From positions 1 to 24,893 of the IMG/VR virus record IMGVR_UViG_3300025108_000361: a stretch of 24,893 bases of DNA; one strand, 5' to 3'. Below, one piece after another: positions 6,678 through 13,860 of this stretch. Each line of letters opens with the position of its first letter. Position 1 is the stretch's first letter. Under the pieces are notes generated by a model that was not told the origin of the DNA, made no database searches, and saw only the letters and a list, made by a program, of their open reading frames with translations. This stretch comes from a virus. The position numbers were made by a program, and so were the translations under genes.

Positions 6678-7685
6678 TTAGTTACTAGCGTTTCTACTTC
6701 TAATCATTGCAAGAATGTCTTGCGCTCTGTTAGAACCATCGCCTTCACCTGCTGGTGCCGCTTCTGCTACTGGCTCAGCCGCTGGTGCTGCCGGAGCCGC
6801 TTCAGGTGCTGGAGTTGCAGGAGTTGCTGCCGGTGTTGCCGGAGCCGCTGGTGTTGTTGGAGTATATGCCTTGTTAGGATCTCCAGTACGTGACGCCATA
6901 CCTGCTGGCTTAAAGTACTGACCCCAACGGTCCATATCATATGCCTCACCGTCTACTGACGCTTCGAACATCTCTTTCATAACCTTTAACTCAACCTCAC
7001 CAGGTTTCTTTGGAAGGAAATCTGACATGTTGTAAAGACCATGCGTTTCGATTGCTGCCTTTTCAGCGTCATCTAATGCACGTTCTTTACGTGACCAAGA
7101 TGATGTAGAATAGTCTGCATAGCCACCTTTAGAAGTTTTCTTAACTCTAAAGTCAACGCCACGCATATAATCTGTTGGCAGTTCTTCTAGTTCAGGATCC
7201 ATTAATGCACCTTTAATGATCTGGAAGATCTGTGGTCCAATAATAAATCTACGGATTGGGTTTTCCGGAGAACTTTCTTCGTTTAGCGGGTCTTCAGTAA
7301 CAAACCCTTGGAATACATACGAACGTTTTTTCCAATACTTACGTCCCATATCTTCTAAAGATTTATCTTTAAACCATGGTCGAACTTCTGATAAGATCGG
7401 ACATGGTGTTCCATCATTATACATTTCCATACATGGAACTTGTACAATAACCTGACGTGAGTCAGTGTCGCCTTTTACTCCAGCAAACGGAAGTTTAATC
7501 ATTGCACGTTCTGCCCAAAAGAACGTATTAGATTGATCTGCGTCAGGTAAGAAACGAATTACTGCTTCTTTGCCTTCTTGCATATTCCAATGTGGGTAAA
7601 TTGCGTTGTCTCCACCGGAAGAATTTCCAGTGTTACGATTGTTGGACTCTTGTAGTTTAGCCCTTATTTCTGCGAGTGATGCCAT
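6678..7685 (-). CDS. 32: gp32-like single-stranded DNA-binding protein
   Basis: This 335-residue protein (T4 gp32 has 301) coats single-stranded DNA at the replication fork. It has a basic N-terminus (MASLAEIRAKLQESNNR), an OB-fold core with YPHWNMQEGKEAVIRFLPDAD, and a C-terminal helix of the NRAQDILAMIRSR type. Residues about 265-320 are an Ala/Pro/Thr low-complexity linker that shows as a GC-rich patch in the DNA (about 6730-6860). Of the T4 zinc ligands (H, C-x9-C-x2-C) only C-x9-C remains (PC...TPCPIL): the third cysteine position is leucine and no matching histidine is visible, so the zinc site looks lost. It is first in the uvsX-uvsY unit and has its own sigma70-type promoter. The start is preceded by GGAGG. 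Confidence 0.9.
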   Translation of the reverse strand: MASLAEIRAKLQESNNRNTGNSSGGDNAIYPHWNMQEGKEAVIRFLPDADQSNTFFWAERAMIKLPFAGVKGDTDSRQVIVQVPCMEMYNDGTPCPILSEVRPWFKDKSLEDMGRKYWKKRSYVFQGFVTEDPLNEESSPENPIRRFIIGPQIFQIIKGALMDPELEELPTDYMRGVDFRVKKTSKGGYADYSTSSWSRKERALDDAEKAAIETHGLYNMSDFLPKKPGEVELKVMKEMFEASVDGEAYDMDRWGQYFKPAGMASRTGDPNKAYTPTTPAAPATPAATPATPAPEAAPAAPAAEPVAEAAPAGEGDGSNRAQDILAMIRSRNASN

Positions 7686-7742
7686 TTGTGCCTCCTATAG
7701 CCTTGTTATATGTTTTCACTTTCATGCCTAAGCATATGTTAT

Positions 7743-7771
7743 ATTATATGCAACTTTATTTATCTTGTCAA
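7743..7771 (-). promoter_or_regulatory. Consensus sigma70-type promoter for gp32-uvsX-uvsY
   Basis: On the minus strand TTGACA (7771-7766) and TATAAT (7748-7743) are both exact consensus hexamers with a 17-bp spacer. Transcription would start near 7736, giving a leader of about 50 nt that ends in a GGAGG Shine-Dalgarno before the gp32 ATG. It lies just downstream of the terminator at 7806-7832. This fits host-polymerase (early or middle) expression of the recombination module. Confidence 0.85.
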
Positions 7772-7805
7772 CTGTTATTTTAACTAAATGTGGTTTTATT
7801 CAGCC

Positions 7806-7832
7806 AAAAAGAAAGGAGACCGTAGCCTCCTT
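7806..7832 (-). terminator. Rho-independent terminator after the SAP/HeH-like gene
   Basis: Read on the minus strand, AAGGAG (7832-7827), an 8-nt loop, CTCCTT (7818-7813), then TCTTTTT. It lies 24 bp downstream of the 78-residue gene's stop and upstream of the gp32 promoter, so it separates the two transcription units. The T-run is interrupted by one C. Confidence 0.75.
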
Positions 7833-7855
7833 ACTTAGATTATAACTTTTTGTTG

Positions 7856-8092
7856 TTATAGTGCCTTGTGCAATTGAGCAACTAGCTTTGCTTTAGTCAG
7901 CCTTCTATCTAATTCAATGCCGTTGTCTCTACCTATTTCTTCTAACTTAGCTTTTGTCATTTTTGATAACTCAGCTTTAGTTAGTTTCTTAGCTTTCGCT
8001 GGGGCCTTTTCTTTCACTTCGTTCTTTAGTACCAAAGGTTCTGCTTTGGGAGCTTCTGATGAAGTGAATAGCTTTTTAATCCAGTTAAACAT
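7856..8092 (-). CDS. Small lysine-rich SAP/HeH-like protein
   Basis: This protein has 78 residues. The N-terminus is an amphipathic aromatic/basic helix (MFNWIKKLF). A Lys/Ala/Glu-rich spacer follows, then about 38 residues with the helix-extension-helix pattern of SAP / Rho-N-terminal-like domains (LSKMTKAKLEEIGRDNG...LTKAKLVAQLHKAL). That fold commonly binds nucleic acid, so a DNA- or RNA-binding role is inferred. The start has a GGAG Shine-Dalgarno. A CTTAAATA late-like box lies upstream at 8122-8115, leaving a short ordinary leader of about 17 nt. The gene is followed by its own terminator, so it may be made from a short transcript at late times. No closer identity is recognised. Confidence 0.7.
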   Translation of the reverse strand: MFNWIKKLFTSSEAPKAEPLVLKNEVKEKAPAKAKKLTKAELSKMTKAKLEEIGRDNGIELDRRLTKAKLVAQLHKAL

Positions 8093-8114
8093 ATTAGTCT
8101 CCGTTAATGAGTAT

Positions 8115-8122
8115 TATTTAAG
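8115..8122 (-). promoter_or_regulatory. Possible late promoter for the SAP/HeH-like gene
   Basis: The minus-strand box CTTAAATA ends about 22 bp before the ATG at 8092, leaving room for a short leader with GGAG. The first two box positions deviate from TATAAATA. This is a weaker match than the leaderless-type boxes elsewhere. Confidence 0.4.
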
Positions 8123-8126
8123 TCTT

Positions 8127-10508
8127 TTAGTAAGCACCAGCTAAGGTTTTGATTCTTTCGAGTTCTTCGATTTCTTCTGCGCCTTGCTCTTGTGCCGGTG
8201 CCATACGCTCTACCATTTTACGAGCAACTTGTCCTGCATGTTCGCCGAACTTCTTGTCTACCATAGTAGCAACACCTTCTGGACCTTTTGGAAAAGTACC
8301 ACTTTGTCTATCGTACATGCTTACAATAAATTGTGCTACTTCGTTAATATCATATGACTTGCCATCAACTTCGAAAGACTTTTTACCAGCTTTTTTGGCT
8401 TTATCCATTGCGCCTGAAAACTTGTTGCCTTCGCCAAAATCTGGCTCATCTTGTTTTTCAATATGATTGCCTTCGTCATCAAAGTCTGTGTCAACCATAT
8501 CAATTGCAAACATAGCATCAGCTGCGTCATACTTGCCATTTCTAATTGCATCTTTAACTTTGTCTTTTGGCATTTTTAATTTGTGATCTTCGTCTGTAAA
8601 GTCACCTAAAATTTCTTCAGCACCAATTAACGCATCACTTACTCTACCTTCTTTTTGTGTTCCTTCGTGTTGTTTATGATCTGCGTTATCGTATGTTTCT
8701 TGTGCGTCCTCTTGACATGCTGCCATTAACTCGTCCATGTCTTGCATTTCAAGATCCATGTCAGCATCAAAACCTAATTTACTGTTACCGTCCATTTGGC
8801 AATCAAGTGATATTGATTTAGGATCAACTACAATTCTTACTGGTCCGTCATCGCCTTCAATACTTGCTTTATACGATACAGTGCAAGGTGTCATTTCGCC
8901 GTCATCGCCTGTTCCTTCCCATTCAAACTCGCCTTCGAACTCGTCTGGCATAAAACCTTCTTGTTGTGGCTCTGCTTGATCAGCACTTACTGCTGGCTCA
9001 TCAACCATATCACCAAAGTCTAATGCTTCTAGTTGCTCAGGTGCATGTTCTTCTACCCATGCTTTAACAAGTGGACGAGCATCGCCGTTTGGATCTTCCT
9101 TTGCCTTCATTTTAATATCGTTAAACAGTCTGTTGTCTTCGATAATACCTTTTAAACTTTGAATAGCATTTGTGCCATCTACGCCTACTGGAAAGTCTTG
9201 GCTTACTAATTCATTTAGACTTGCAACTGCCTCTTTAATTTCTTCGTCGCTGCCTGCTGTAAGTGGTGAATCTTCACCTAATGCCATTGCCCAATTTTCA
9301 AATGCTGCAAACGGATCACTAGATTCATCCATGTCATGTATGCCGTTACCATTATCATCAACCCAATGTCCTCCATTCTCATCGTGTGAGTCATGATCAC
9401 AATCGGTTGTAGGTTTGTGCATTACATCTCCACAATCCTTACAATGATACTTGTCTGATTCAGTTTTTGTCATTTCGACTATGTCGTCATAGCCTACAAT
9501 TTCATCTTCTTTCATTAGTCTGTATAGTACAGGAAATACTGATGTTAAATCTTCTTTAAAATTTCTTACTGTAAATTGATCTTTAAATTGCTCCATTACA
9601 TCATCTGGAACTTCCATTGCCTCTGGTGCCTGGAAACTTTCTACATATGATTCGTAGTGAGCCTGTTTAGACATTTTTGCAATTCTTTCTCTAAGGGAAT
9701 CAAGTTGGCCTTTGCTACGTTCAACAACTGAATTTGTGTCGGAGTTCATTAAGTCGTTACGTACAACATAGCCTGTGAAACTTTTTAATTGTGCAATCTC
9801 TTCACTCATTTTAATAATGCTTTCACCAATTGCATCATATGGAGCACCACCATTTGCAACGTGTCTTTGCATAGCTCTTGCGCCTGCTAAGTGAATGAAA
9901 GGATATTTAAATCTTTCACCTTCTTGGTTTTCAACAAACAAAGCAGCAATATTTCTTGATCTATCACCTGGCTTCATTTCTGTATCATCAGCAAGTTTTT
10001 TACTGTGCTTAATAATTAATCTTGTATCTTCCAATTTTTGGAAGCTCTGTTTCTTAGTCCCGTATAAGGTGCTCTCGTTCATTTTATTCTCTCCGACTGG
10101 TTTTACTATAGTGTCATTATCTGCTTGAGGATTTGAATATTGACTTAGGAATGCATAATCCCTTTGGTCTAGATTGTCTTTAGCAATGTCTCTAGTATCA
10201 AATGCTAGTAGTCGACGCTTACTAAACTTTCTTAATTCTTTTAAAAATCCGTACCAATTGTCTTTTTGTGAATCATCCATGCCTTCAGTAATACCATTTG
10301 AAAAGTATACTTTCATTGAATTTGCTTCAGCAAGACTAATACTCACGTGTCCAATGTTCTTATCTCCTTCATTATAATCGAAGTCAAAGAATCTGGCTTC
10401 CTCTGGGTTTATAGTAATTGACCCAGCGGCATCTCCTAATTTTAAACCTTTGAATCTGCTTCTAATTTTATAGAACAGATCGGTTGCTATGTTGTTAGTT
10501 GCGTCCAT
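8127..10508 (-). CDS. Large acidic virion-module protein (793 aa), function unknown
   Basis: A TTG-initiated frame begins further upstream, but the ATG at 10508 is chosen because it sits 5 bp after a GATAAATA late box, as at other genes here. Residues about 1-300 form a conserved-looking block (for example LLAFDTRDIAKDNLD, FIHLAGARAMQRHVANGG, KMSKQ). At about 356-381 there is a Cys/His cluster (CKDCGDVMH...DCDHDSHDENGGH), followed by DDNGNGIHDMDE, which resembles a Ca-binding D-x-N-x-N-G loop. A long Asp/Glu-rich region follows. The last 90 residues (FIVSMYDRQSGTFPKGPEG, KKFGEHAGQVARKMVERM) again look conserved. I recall similar large unnamed proteins in marine T4-like phages. A structural or decoration role is possible but unproven. 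Confidence 0.75.
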   Translation of the reverse strand: MDATNNIATDLFYKIRSRFKGLKLGDAAGSITINPEEARFFDFDYNEGDKNIGHVSISLAEANSMKVYFSNGITEGMDDSQKDNWYGFLKELRKFSKRRLLAFDTRDIAKDNLDQRDYAFLSQYSNPQADNDTIVKPVGENKMNESTLYGTKKQSFQKLEDTRLIIKHSKKLADDTEMKPGDRSRNIAALFVENQEGERFKYPFIHLAGARAMQRHVANGGAPYDAIGESIIKMSEEIAQLKSFTGYVVRNDLMNSDTNSVVERSKGQLDSLRERIAKMSKQAHYESYVESFQAPEAMEVPDDVMEQFKDQFTVRNFKEDLTSVFPVLYRLMKEDEIVGYDDIVEMTKTESDKYHCKDCGDVMHKPTTDCDHDSHDENGGHWVDDNGNGIHDMDESSDPFAAFENWAMALGEDSPLTAGSDEEIKEAVASLNELVSQDFPVGVDGTNAIQSLKGIIEDNRLFNDIKMKAKEDPNGDARPLVKAWVEEHAPEQLEALDFGDMVDEPAVSADQAEPQQEGFMPDEFEGEFEWEGTGDDGEMTPCTVSYKASIEGDDGPVRIVVDPKSISLDCQMDGNSKLGFDADMDLEMQDMDELMAACQEDAQETYDNADHKQHEGTQKEGRVSDALIGAEEILGDFTDEDHKLKMPKDKVKDAIRNGKYDAADAMFAIDMVDTDFDDEGNHIEKQDEPDFGEGNKFSGAMDKAKKAGKKSFEVDGKSYDINEVAQFIVSMYDRQSGTFPKGPEGVATMVDKKFGEHAGQVARKMVERMAPAQEQGAEEIEELERIKTLAGAY

Positions 10509-10513
10509 ATAAC

Positions 10514-10521
10514 TATTTATC
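10514..10521 (-). promoter_or_regulatory. T4-type late promoter, leaderless arrangement (793-aa gene)
   Basis: The minus-strand box GATAAATA overlaps the gp17 stop codon (TGA at 10522-10520). GTTAT and then the ATG at 10508 follow. The box-to-ATG spacing is 5 bp, and there is no Shine-Dalgarno at a usable distance. Confidence 0.65.
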
Positions 10522-12109
10522 AAAATCCTGTACTTACGAAGATCGGCATTGGGAACTGATCTTCCGTCATTCTTTCTGTCATTTTATCGTAAATCTTAGG
10601 ATCCCAATCAGATAATACGTTAGCCATACGTACAATTAATAACGTTGCGGCCACTAAATCGTCATGTTCACCTGTTTTTGCACCGTACCCAACACCGTGT
10701 GCTACGAATGTTTTTAGCTCTGATATAAGCGGTTTACTGTGTATTTTCATCTTATTCTTTTCTAATAAGTTCTTTAATCCGCTACATGCAGTAATCTTTG
10801 TTTTGTGTGTAGTGTTAAATCCTTTCCTATAGCGTCTAACATGTCCTTTTCTAATAGGTTCACTTAAGAACAAGCCGTTAAAGTTTTCTTCGCCTATATC
10901 TGCAATAACAACAAGTGCTGCTTCGCCAATGGTATTGTTTTCTACACTATAATATATAGTAGGATTTGGATTACCGCCATTTGCACATTCGCTTTGAATG
11001 TACTGTAATATTTCTCTTAATGTTCTTACTTGCTGTTGTATTGGTGTTAAATTATGTCGCCATTCTCCTACCTGTTCCATACTAGGCATTTCAAATATTT
11101 GAATAGCACCATAGTCACCACCTGTACCTAAACTTGGATCCATACTTACTAAGTATGTTGCTTTAGGATTAATTTTCTTATACCAGCGTGTTTGACCTGT
11201 ATTCATAACAGGTTCTGATCCTTCTAGTTCAGCCAACTTAACACTATTAATAAGTGTTTCATCAAAGATTAAGAATTCACAATCAAATTCACGTCTAAAA
11301 CGTTCGTCACCAATCTTTGCTTTTTCTTGTGCTGCCCAGTCGTCATCTCTATCTGGATGTTCTGTCCAAGGAGCAAAGTAAGGAAAAAATCCGTTAGTAC
11401 CTACTCCCATATCATTACCATGATCGTCAAACTTTTTATTTGCTTCTGTCCAAATCATAGCAAACTGATCTTCGTCTGAGTTTGGTGTACTTGTAACAAT
11501 CGCTTTACCACCTGTTGACAGTGTAGGAGAAAGTGCAGTCCAAAACTCTTTGGCTTTCTCTGGGGGTTGCACAAATGCAAACTCATCACAGTATATTAAT
11601 GAAAGTGATTTACCACGTCCAGTATCTTCTGTTGTGGTAGTTGCTTGTATTCTACTACCGTTATCAAATTCAATTGTGTTTCTGTTGTATGTGTAGATAC
11701 CTGCACGAATAAAATCTGGCAAAGTTTCATAACCGTATCTATATCTATTCATAATATCCTGCGCACCTGTATATTTGTGTGCAGCAATTAGTACTTGTGC
11801 TTCAGGTGTAAACATAGTATACCATAATAAGTATCCAGCAGCACATGTTGTTTTACCCATCTGTCTTGGTAACATAGCAACACAGTATCTATTTTCTGCG
11901 TATGCTTGTATTAGCTCTCGTTGAAATCCGTAAGGAACAAACTTCATCGAGCCTTTTGTTGGGTGTTGAATAGATAAAAAGTTTTCGCAGAAATACAAAG
12001 GTCCTGTAATAGGATCCATACAAGCCTCTAAGTGCTTGACTTCTTCTAACGTATATTTTTGTTTGCTGTGGGCCTTCTTAATCTGAACGCCATCTAAACT
12101 CTTTGCCAT
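10520..12109 (-). CDS. 17: Terminase large subunit gp17 (packaging ATPase/nuclease)
   Basis: This 529-residue protein (T4 gp17 has 610) powers DNA packaging and makes headful cuts. The ATPase domain has an atypical Walker A, LPRQMGKTT, at 80-88, a Walker B, LIYCDEF, at 171-177, and a coupling motif, VTSTPN, at 205-210. The RNase H-like nuclease domain shows MDPSLGTGGDYG from residue 323 and a late GEHDDLVAATLL acidic pair near 488. The N-terminal region is shorter than in T4. The gene is separated from gp16 by three other genes. Its start lies 5 bp after an AGTAAATA box with no Shine-Dalgarno, directly after a terminator, so it begins its own transcript. Confidence 0.95.
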   Translation of the reverse strand: MAKSLDGVQIKKAHSKQKYTLEEVKHLEACMDPITGPLYFCENFLSIQHPTKGSMKFVPYGFQRELIQAYAENRYCVAMLPRQMGKTTCAAGYLLWYTMFTPEAQVLIAAHKYTGAQDIMNRYRYGYETLPDFIRAGIYTYNRNTIEFDNGSRIQATTTTEDTGRGKSLSLIYCDEFAFVQPPEKAKEFWTALSPTLSTGGKAIVTSTPNSDEDQFAMIWTEANKKFDDHGNDMGVGTNGFFPYFAPWTEHPDRDDDWAAQEKAKIGDERFRREFDCEFLIFDETLINSVKLAELEGSEPVMNTGQTRWYKKINPKATYLVSMDPSLGTGGDYGAIQIFEMPSMEQVGEWRHNLTPIQQQVRTLREILQYIQSECANGGNPNPTIYYSVENNTIGEAALVVIADIGEENFNGLFLSEPIRKGHVRRYRKGFNTTHKTKITACSGLKNLLEKNKMKIHSKPLISELKTFVAHGVGYGAKTGEHDDLVAATLLIVRMANVLSDWDPKIYDKMTERMTEDQFPMPIFVSTGF

Positions 12110-12114
12110 ACTAG

Positions 12115-12122
12115 TATTTACT
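12115..12122 (-). promoter_or_regulatory. Late promoter, leaderless arrangement (gp17)
   Basis: The minus-strand order is AGTAAATA, CTAGT, then ATG at 12109. The five bases CTAGT are the same as at 4755 and 13847. The box begins 1 bp after the T-run of the preceding terminator. Confidence 0.65.
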
Positions 12123-12123
12123 C

Positions 12124-12148
12124 AAAAAAATAGCACCCGAAGGTGCTA
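12124..12148 (-). terminator. Rho-independent terminator upstream of gp17
   Basis: On the minus strand TAGCACC, a TTCG tetraloop and GGTGCTA form a perfect 7-bp stem that is followed by seven T (12130-12124). It ends the unit of the 193-, 220- and 144-residue genes, 21 bp after the 144-residue gene's stop. Confidence 0.9.
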
Positions 12149-12169
12149 TTGAATCTTATAATAGCAGTA

Positions 12170-12604
12170 TTATGCTAATTCTAGTGTAGTTTTTACTGTA
12201 CAAGTAACACCAGTAAAGTCAATTTGTGCTGGTGTAGCACCTGATAAATCAGTTAGTGCAATAATCTCATCTTCGATTTGCTCAACAAGTGTTTCAGCAC
12301 CTGCACCATCATAGTCTAATGAATCATTTGGTTGCTCAACTACAAGTGCAAACTTTTGGTTTGTACCATATAGTGCGCCACGAATAACAACAGTACAATA
12401 TTTTTCGACAATACGCATAATGCTTTCAATTGCTAAACCGCTTCCTGTTTGAGCATTTACTGCTGCGCCACATGCAACTTCAAAAACTGTTAAAGTTTTG
12501 TTACCGTTGTAATGTATTGCTGTCATGTCAGCGTATGGTTTTCTGTTTTCAGCAACTTTTACTGAGCTACCGCCACCGATTGTTGATTGTGTTAAATCTG
12601 CCAT
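12170..12604 (-). CDS. Unrecognised 144-aa protein of the packaging/virion module
   Basis: The protein begins MADLTQSTIGGGSSVKVAENRKPYAD and has mixed strands and helices, with a Gly/Ser-rich N-terminus, VFEVACGAAVNAQTGSG in the middle and an acidic helix EQIEDEIIALTDL. I recognise no catalytic motif, signal peptide or membrane segment. The start overlaps the stop of the upstream Asp/Met-rich gene (TAATG) and has GGGAGAG upstream. It is last in its unit, before a strong terminator. Its position between gp16 and gp17, and the uninterrupted frame, suggest a structural or head-assembly role. That is inference from position only. Confidence 0.6.
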   Translation of the reverse strand: MADLTQSTIGGGSSVKVAENRKPYADMTAIHYNGNKTLTVFEVACGAAVNAQTGSGLAIESIMRIVEKYCTVVIRGALYGTNQKFALVVEQPNDSLDYDGAGAETLVEQIEDEIIALTDLSGATPAQIDFTGVTCTVKTTLELA

Positions 12605-13266
12605 TACTTCTCTCCCTTAGCTTCTGCTAAACGTTGTGCAAGTTCAGCTTTAATTTGAGCTCTTAGGTCATCACCTTCTTTTACTTTTTTCATAGGATTG
12701 TCACCGTCAGCTACTTTAGGATGTGTACCTTTAGGACGGTTCATTCCACCTGCTAATTTGTTTTGCATATAGTCAATGTCTCTGTGGTCTTCATCAGGCT
12801 CATTAGCATATGCTTCTTCTTTATCTTTTTTCTCTGCGTCGTGGTCGTCCATGTCGTGGTCGCCATCGTCGTCTTTGTCTAAACCTTTGATCATATCGTG
12901 ATCTGCATCATGGTCATCTTTGTCCATGTCCATATCCATATCACCGCCTGGCTTGTCATCATTATCGCCATCAAAGTCTGGAATCAATTTGTTGATTGGC
13001 TTTGGCATAGCAATAGTCATGTCTGGCATATCAGGCATTTCTGGTTTTTCAGGTTGGTTAATCATATCTGGATTAACCTTTGTCATTAATTTTAATACGT
13101 CTTCGATAGCATCACCTTCAGCACTGATGTTAACATTCATTCTTGCTTTGTCTTTACCTTCTGGTGCTGTCATTGGAGCCTGTGGCATTGGAACTGGCAT
13201 CTCTGTAACAGGTGCATCAGTTGTATCAAGCTCACGCATTCTTTGCATAAGTTCATTAAAGTTCAT
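12604..13266 (-). CDS. Asp/Met/His-rich protein of the packaging module (220 aa)
   Basis: Residues about 95-155 are an extreme low-complexity region of Asp, Met, His and Lys, with short repeats such as DMDMDMDKDD, DHDADHD and DKDDDGDHDMDDHD. The C-terminus is regular and conserved-looking: EEAYANEPDED, DYMQNKLAGGMNRPKG, GDNPMKKVKE and a final helix AQIKAELAQRLAEAKGEK. I recall this C-terminal pattern from unnamed genes of marine T4-like phages. The acidic stretch could bind divalent metal ions or act as a scaffold or DNA mimic; none of these is shown. It is translationally coupled on both sides (TAATG starts), with a GGGAG Shine-Dalgarno. Confidence 0.65.
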   Translation of the reverse strand: MNFNELMQRMRELDTTDAPVTEMPVPMPQAPMTAPEGKDKARMNVNISAEGDAIEDVLKLMTKVNPDMINQPEKPEMPDMPDMTIAMPKPINKLIPDFDGDNDDKPGGDMDMDMDKDDHDADHDMIKGLDKDDDGDHDMDDHDAEKKDKEEAYANEPDEDHRDIDYMQNKLAGGMNRPKGTHPKVADGDNPMKKVKEGDDLRAQIKAELAQRLAEAKGEK

Positions 13267-13847
13267 TATTTACTCCCTACAGGGCTCTTAGCACCCGCTT
13301 TGTCAGTTTTAATCTTAGGAACATCTGCAAAAACGTCTGCTTTTAGTTTGTCGTGTCCTAATTCCTTTTTACGTTCTTTAGCAGTTTTAGATAAGTCTTT
13401 CAAAAATGATTTGTTAAACTCATCACCAAAGTAGTCTTTGTATTTGACTTTGCCTGCTTCTTTATATTCGTTGTCGTGTAATAGTGCGCCTTCTCTTTTG
13501 TCATCATTAACTTGATACTCTTCAGTTGGGTTGGCACTGTTTCTTACTTTACAATGTTCTGCTGCGCAACCACAATCTTCACAACATGCCTTATGTACTT
13601 CTAATGGAGTAATAGGATAGTTTGTAACAAGATTAAATGTAGTTACTTCCATATTAGACAACTCTGGAAAATCCAAAGGAACTTCCGTAACTGGTGTCTT
13701 ATTCATTTCCTCGCAAGTTACTACTTCTCTAGAAGCCATGCAGGCCTTTAGTCTATCGCAAAAGCCTTCAGGAACTTCGCCTGCTACTTTTACGTTGAAG
13801 CTGTATACTTTCTTGCTTTCTGTCAAATATTCATTGAACGTTTTCAT
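13266..13847 (-). CDS. Unrecognised 193-aa protein with MKTFNEYL N-terminus and Cys cluster
   Basis: The N-terminus MKTFNEYLTES is of the kind found on several virion and scaffold proteins of T4-like phages (MKTF-E-[FY]-L). A cysteine cluster, KACCEDCGCAAEHC, spans residues 87-99 (Cys at 88, 89, 92, 94, 99), with further Cys at 30, 36 and 45. This is unusual for a cytoplasmic phage protein and might bind zinc. The tail is Lys-rich (KTAKERKKELGHDKLK). Its start lies 5 bp after an AATAAATA box that overlaps the gp16 stop codon. It heads the unit with the 220- and 144-residue genes and ends at the terminator 12124-12148. No enzymatic function is recognised; a head or scaffold role is possible from position. 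Confidence 0.6.
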   Translation of the reverse strand: MKTFNEYLTESKKVYSFNVKVAGEVPEGFCDRLKACMASREVVTCEEMNKTPVTEVPLDFPELSNMEVTTFNLVTNYPITPLEVHKACCEDCGCAAEHCKVRNSANPTEEYQVNDDKREGALLHDNEYKEAGKVKYKDYFGDEFNKSFLKDLSKTAKERKKELGHDKLKADVFADVPKIKTDKAGAKSPVGSK

Positions 13848-13852
13848 ACTAG

Positions 13853-13860
13853 TATTTATT
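13853..13860 (-). promoter_or_regulatory. Late promoter, leaderless arrangement (193-aa gene)
   Basis: The minus-strand order is AATAAATA, CTAGT, then ATG at 13847. Spacing is 5 bp. The box overlaps the TAA stop of gp16. A possible GGAAAGGA lies too far (about 13 nt) from the ATG to act as a normal Shine-Dalgarno. Confidence 0.7.

Noticed and set aside
6715-6921. Plus-strand 68-aa Ala/Gly-rich frame
   Set aside because: It is the antisense shadow of the GC-rich Ala/Pro linker of gp32; low complexity alone keeps it open.
10509-10523. TTG start at 10523 for the large acidic protein
   Set aside because: It overlaps the gp17 stop and would place the late box inside the coding sequence. The ATG at 10508 fits the 5-bp rule seen at other genes.
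12800-12960. Short direct repeats that might suggest a CRISPR-like or tandem array
   Set aside because: They encode the Asp/Met/His-rich stretch in frame. Units are short and irregular, with no spacer structure.
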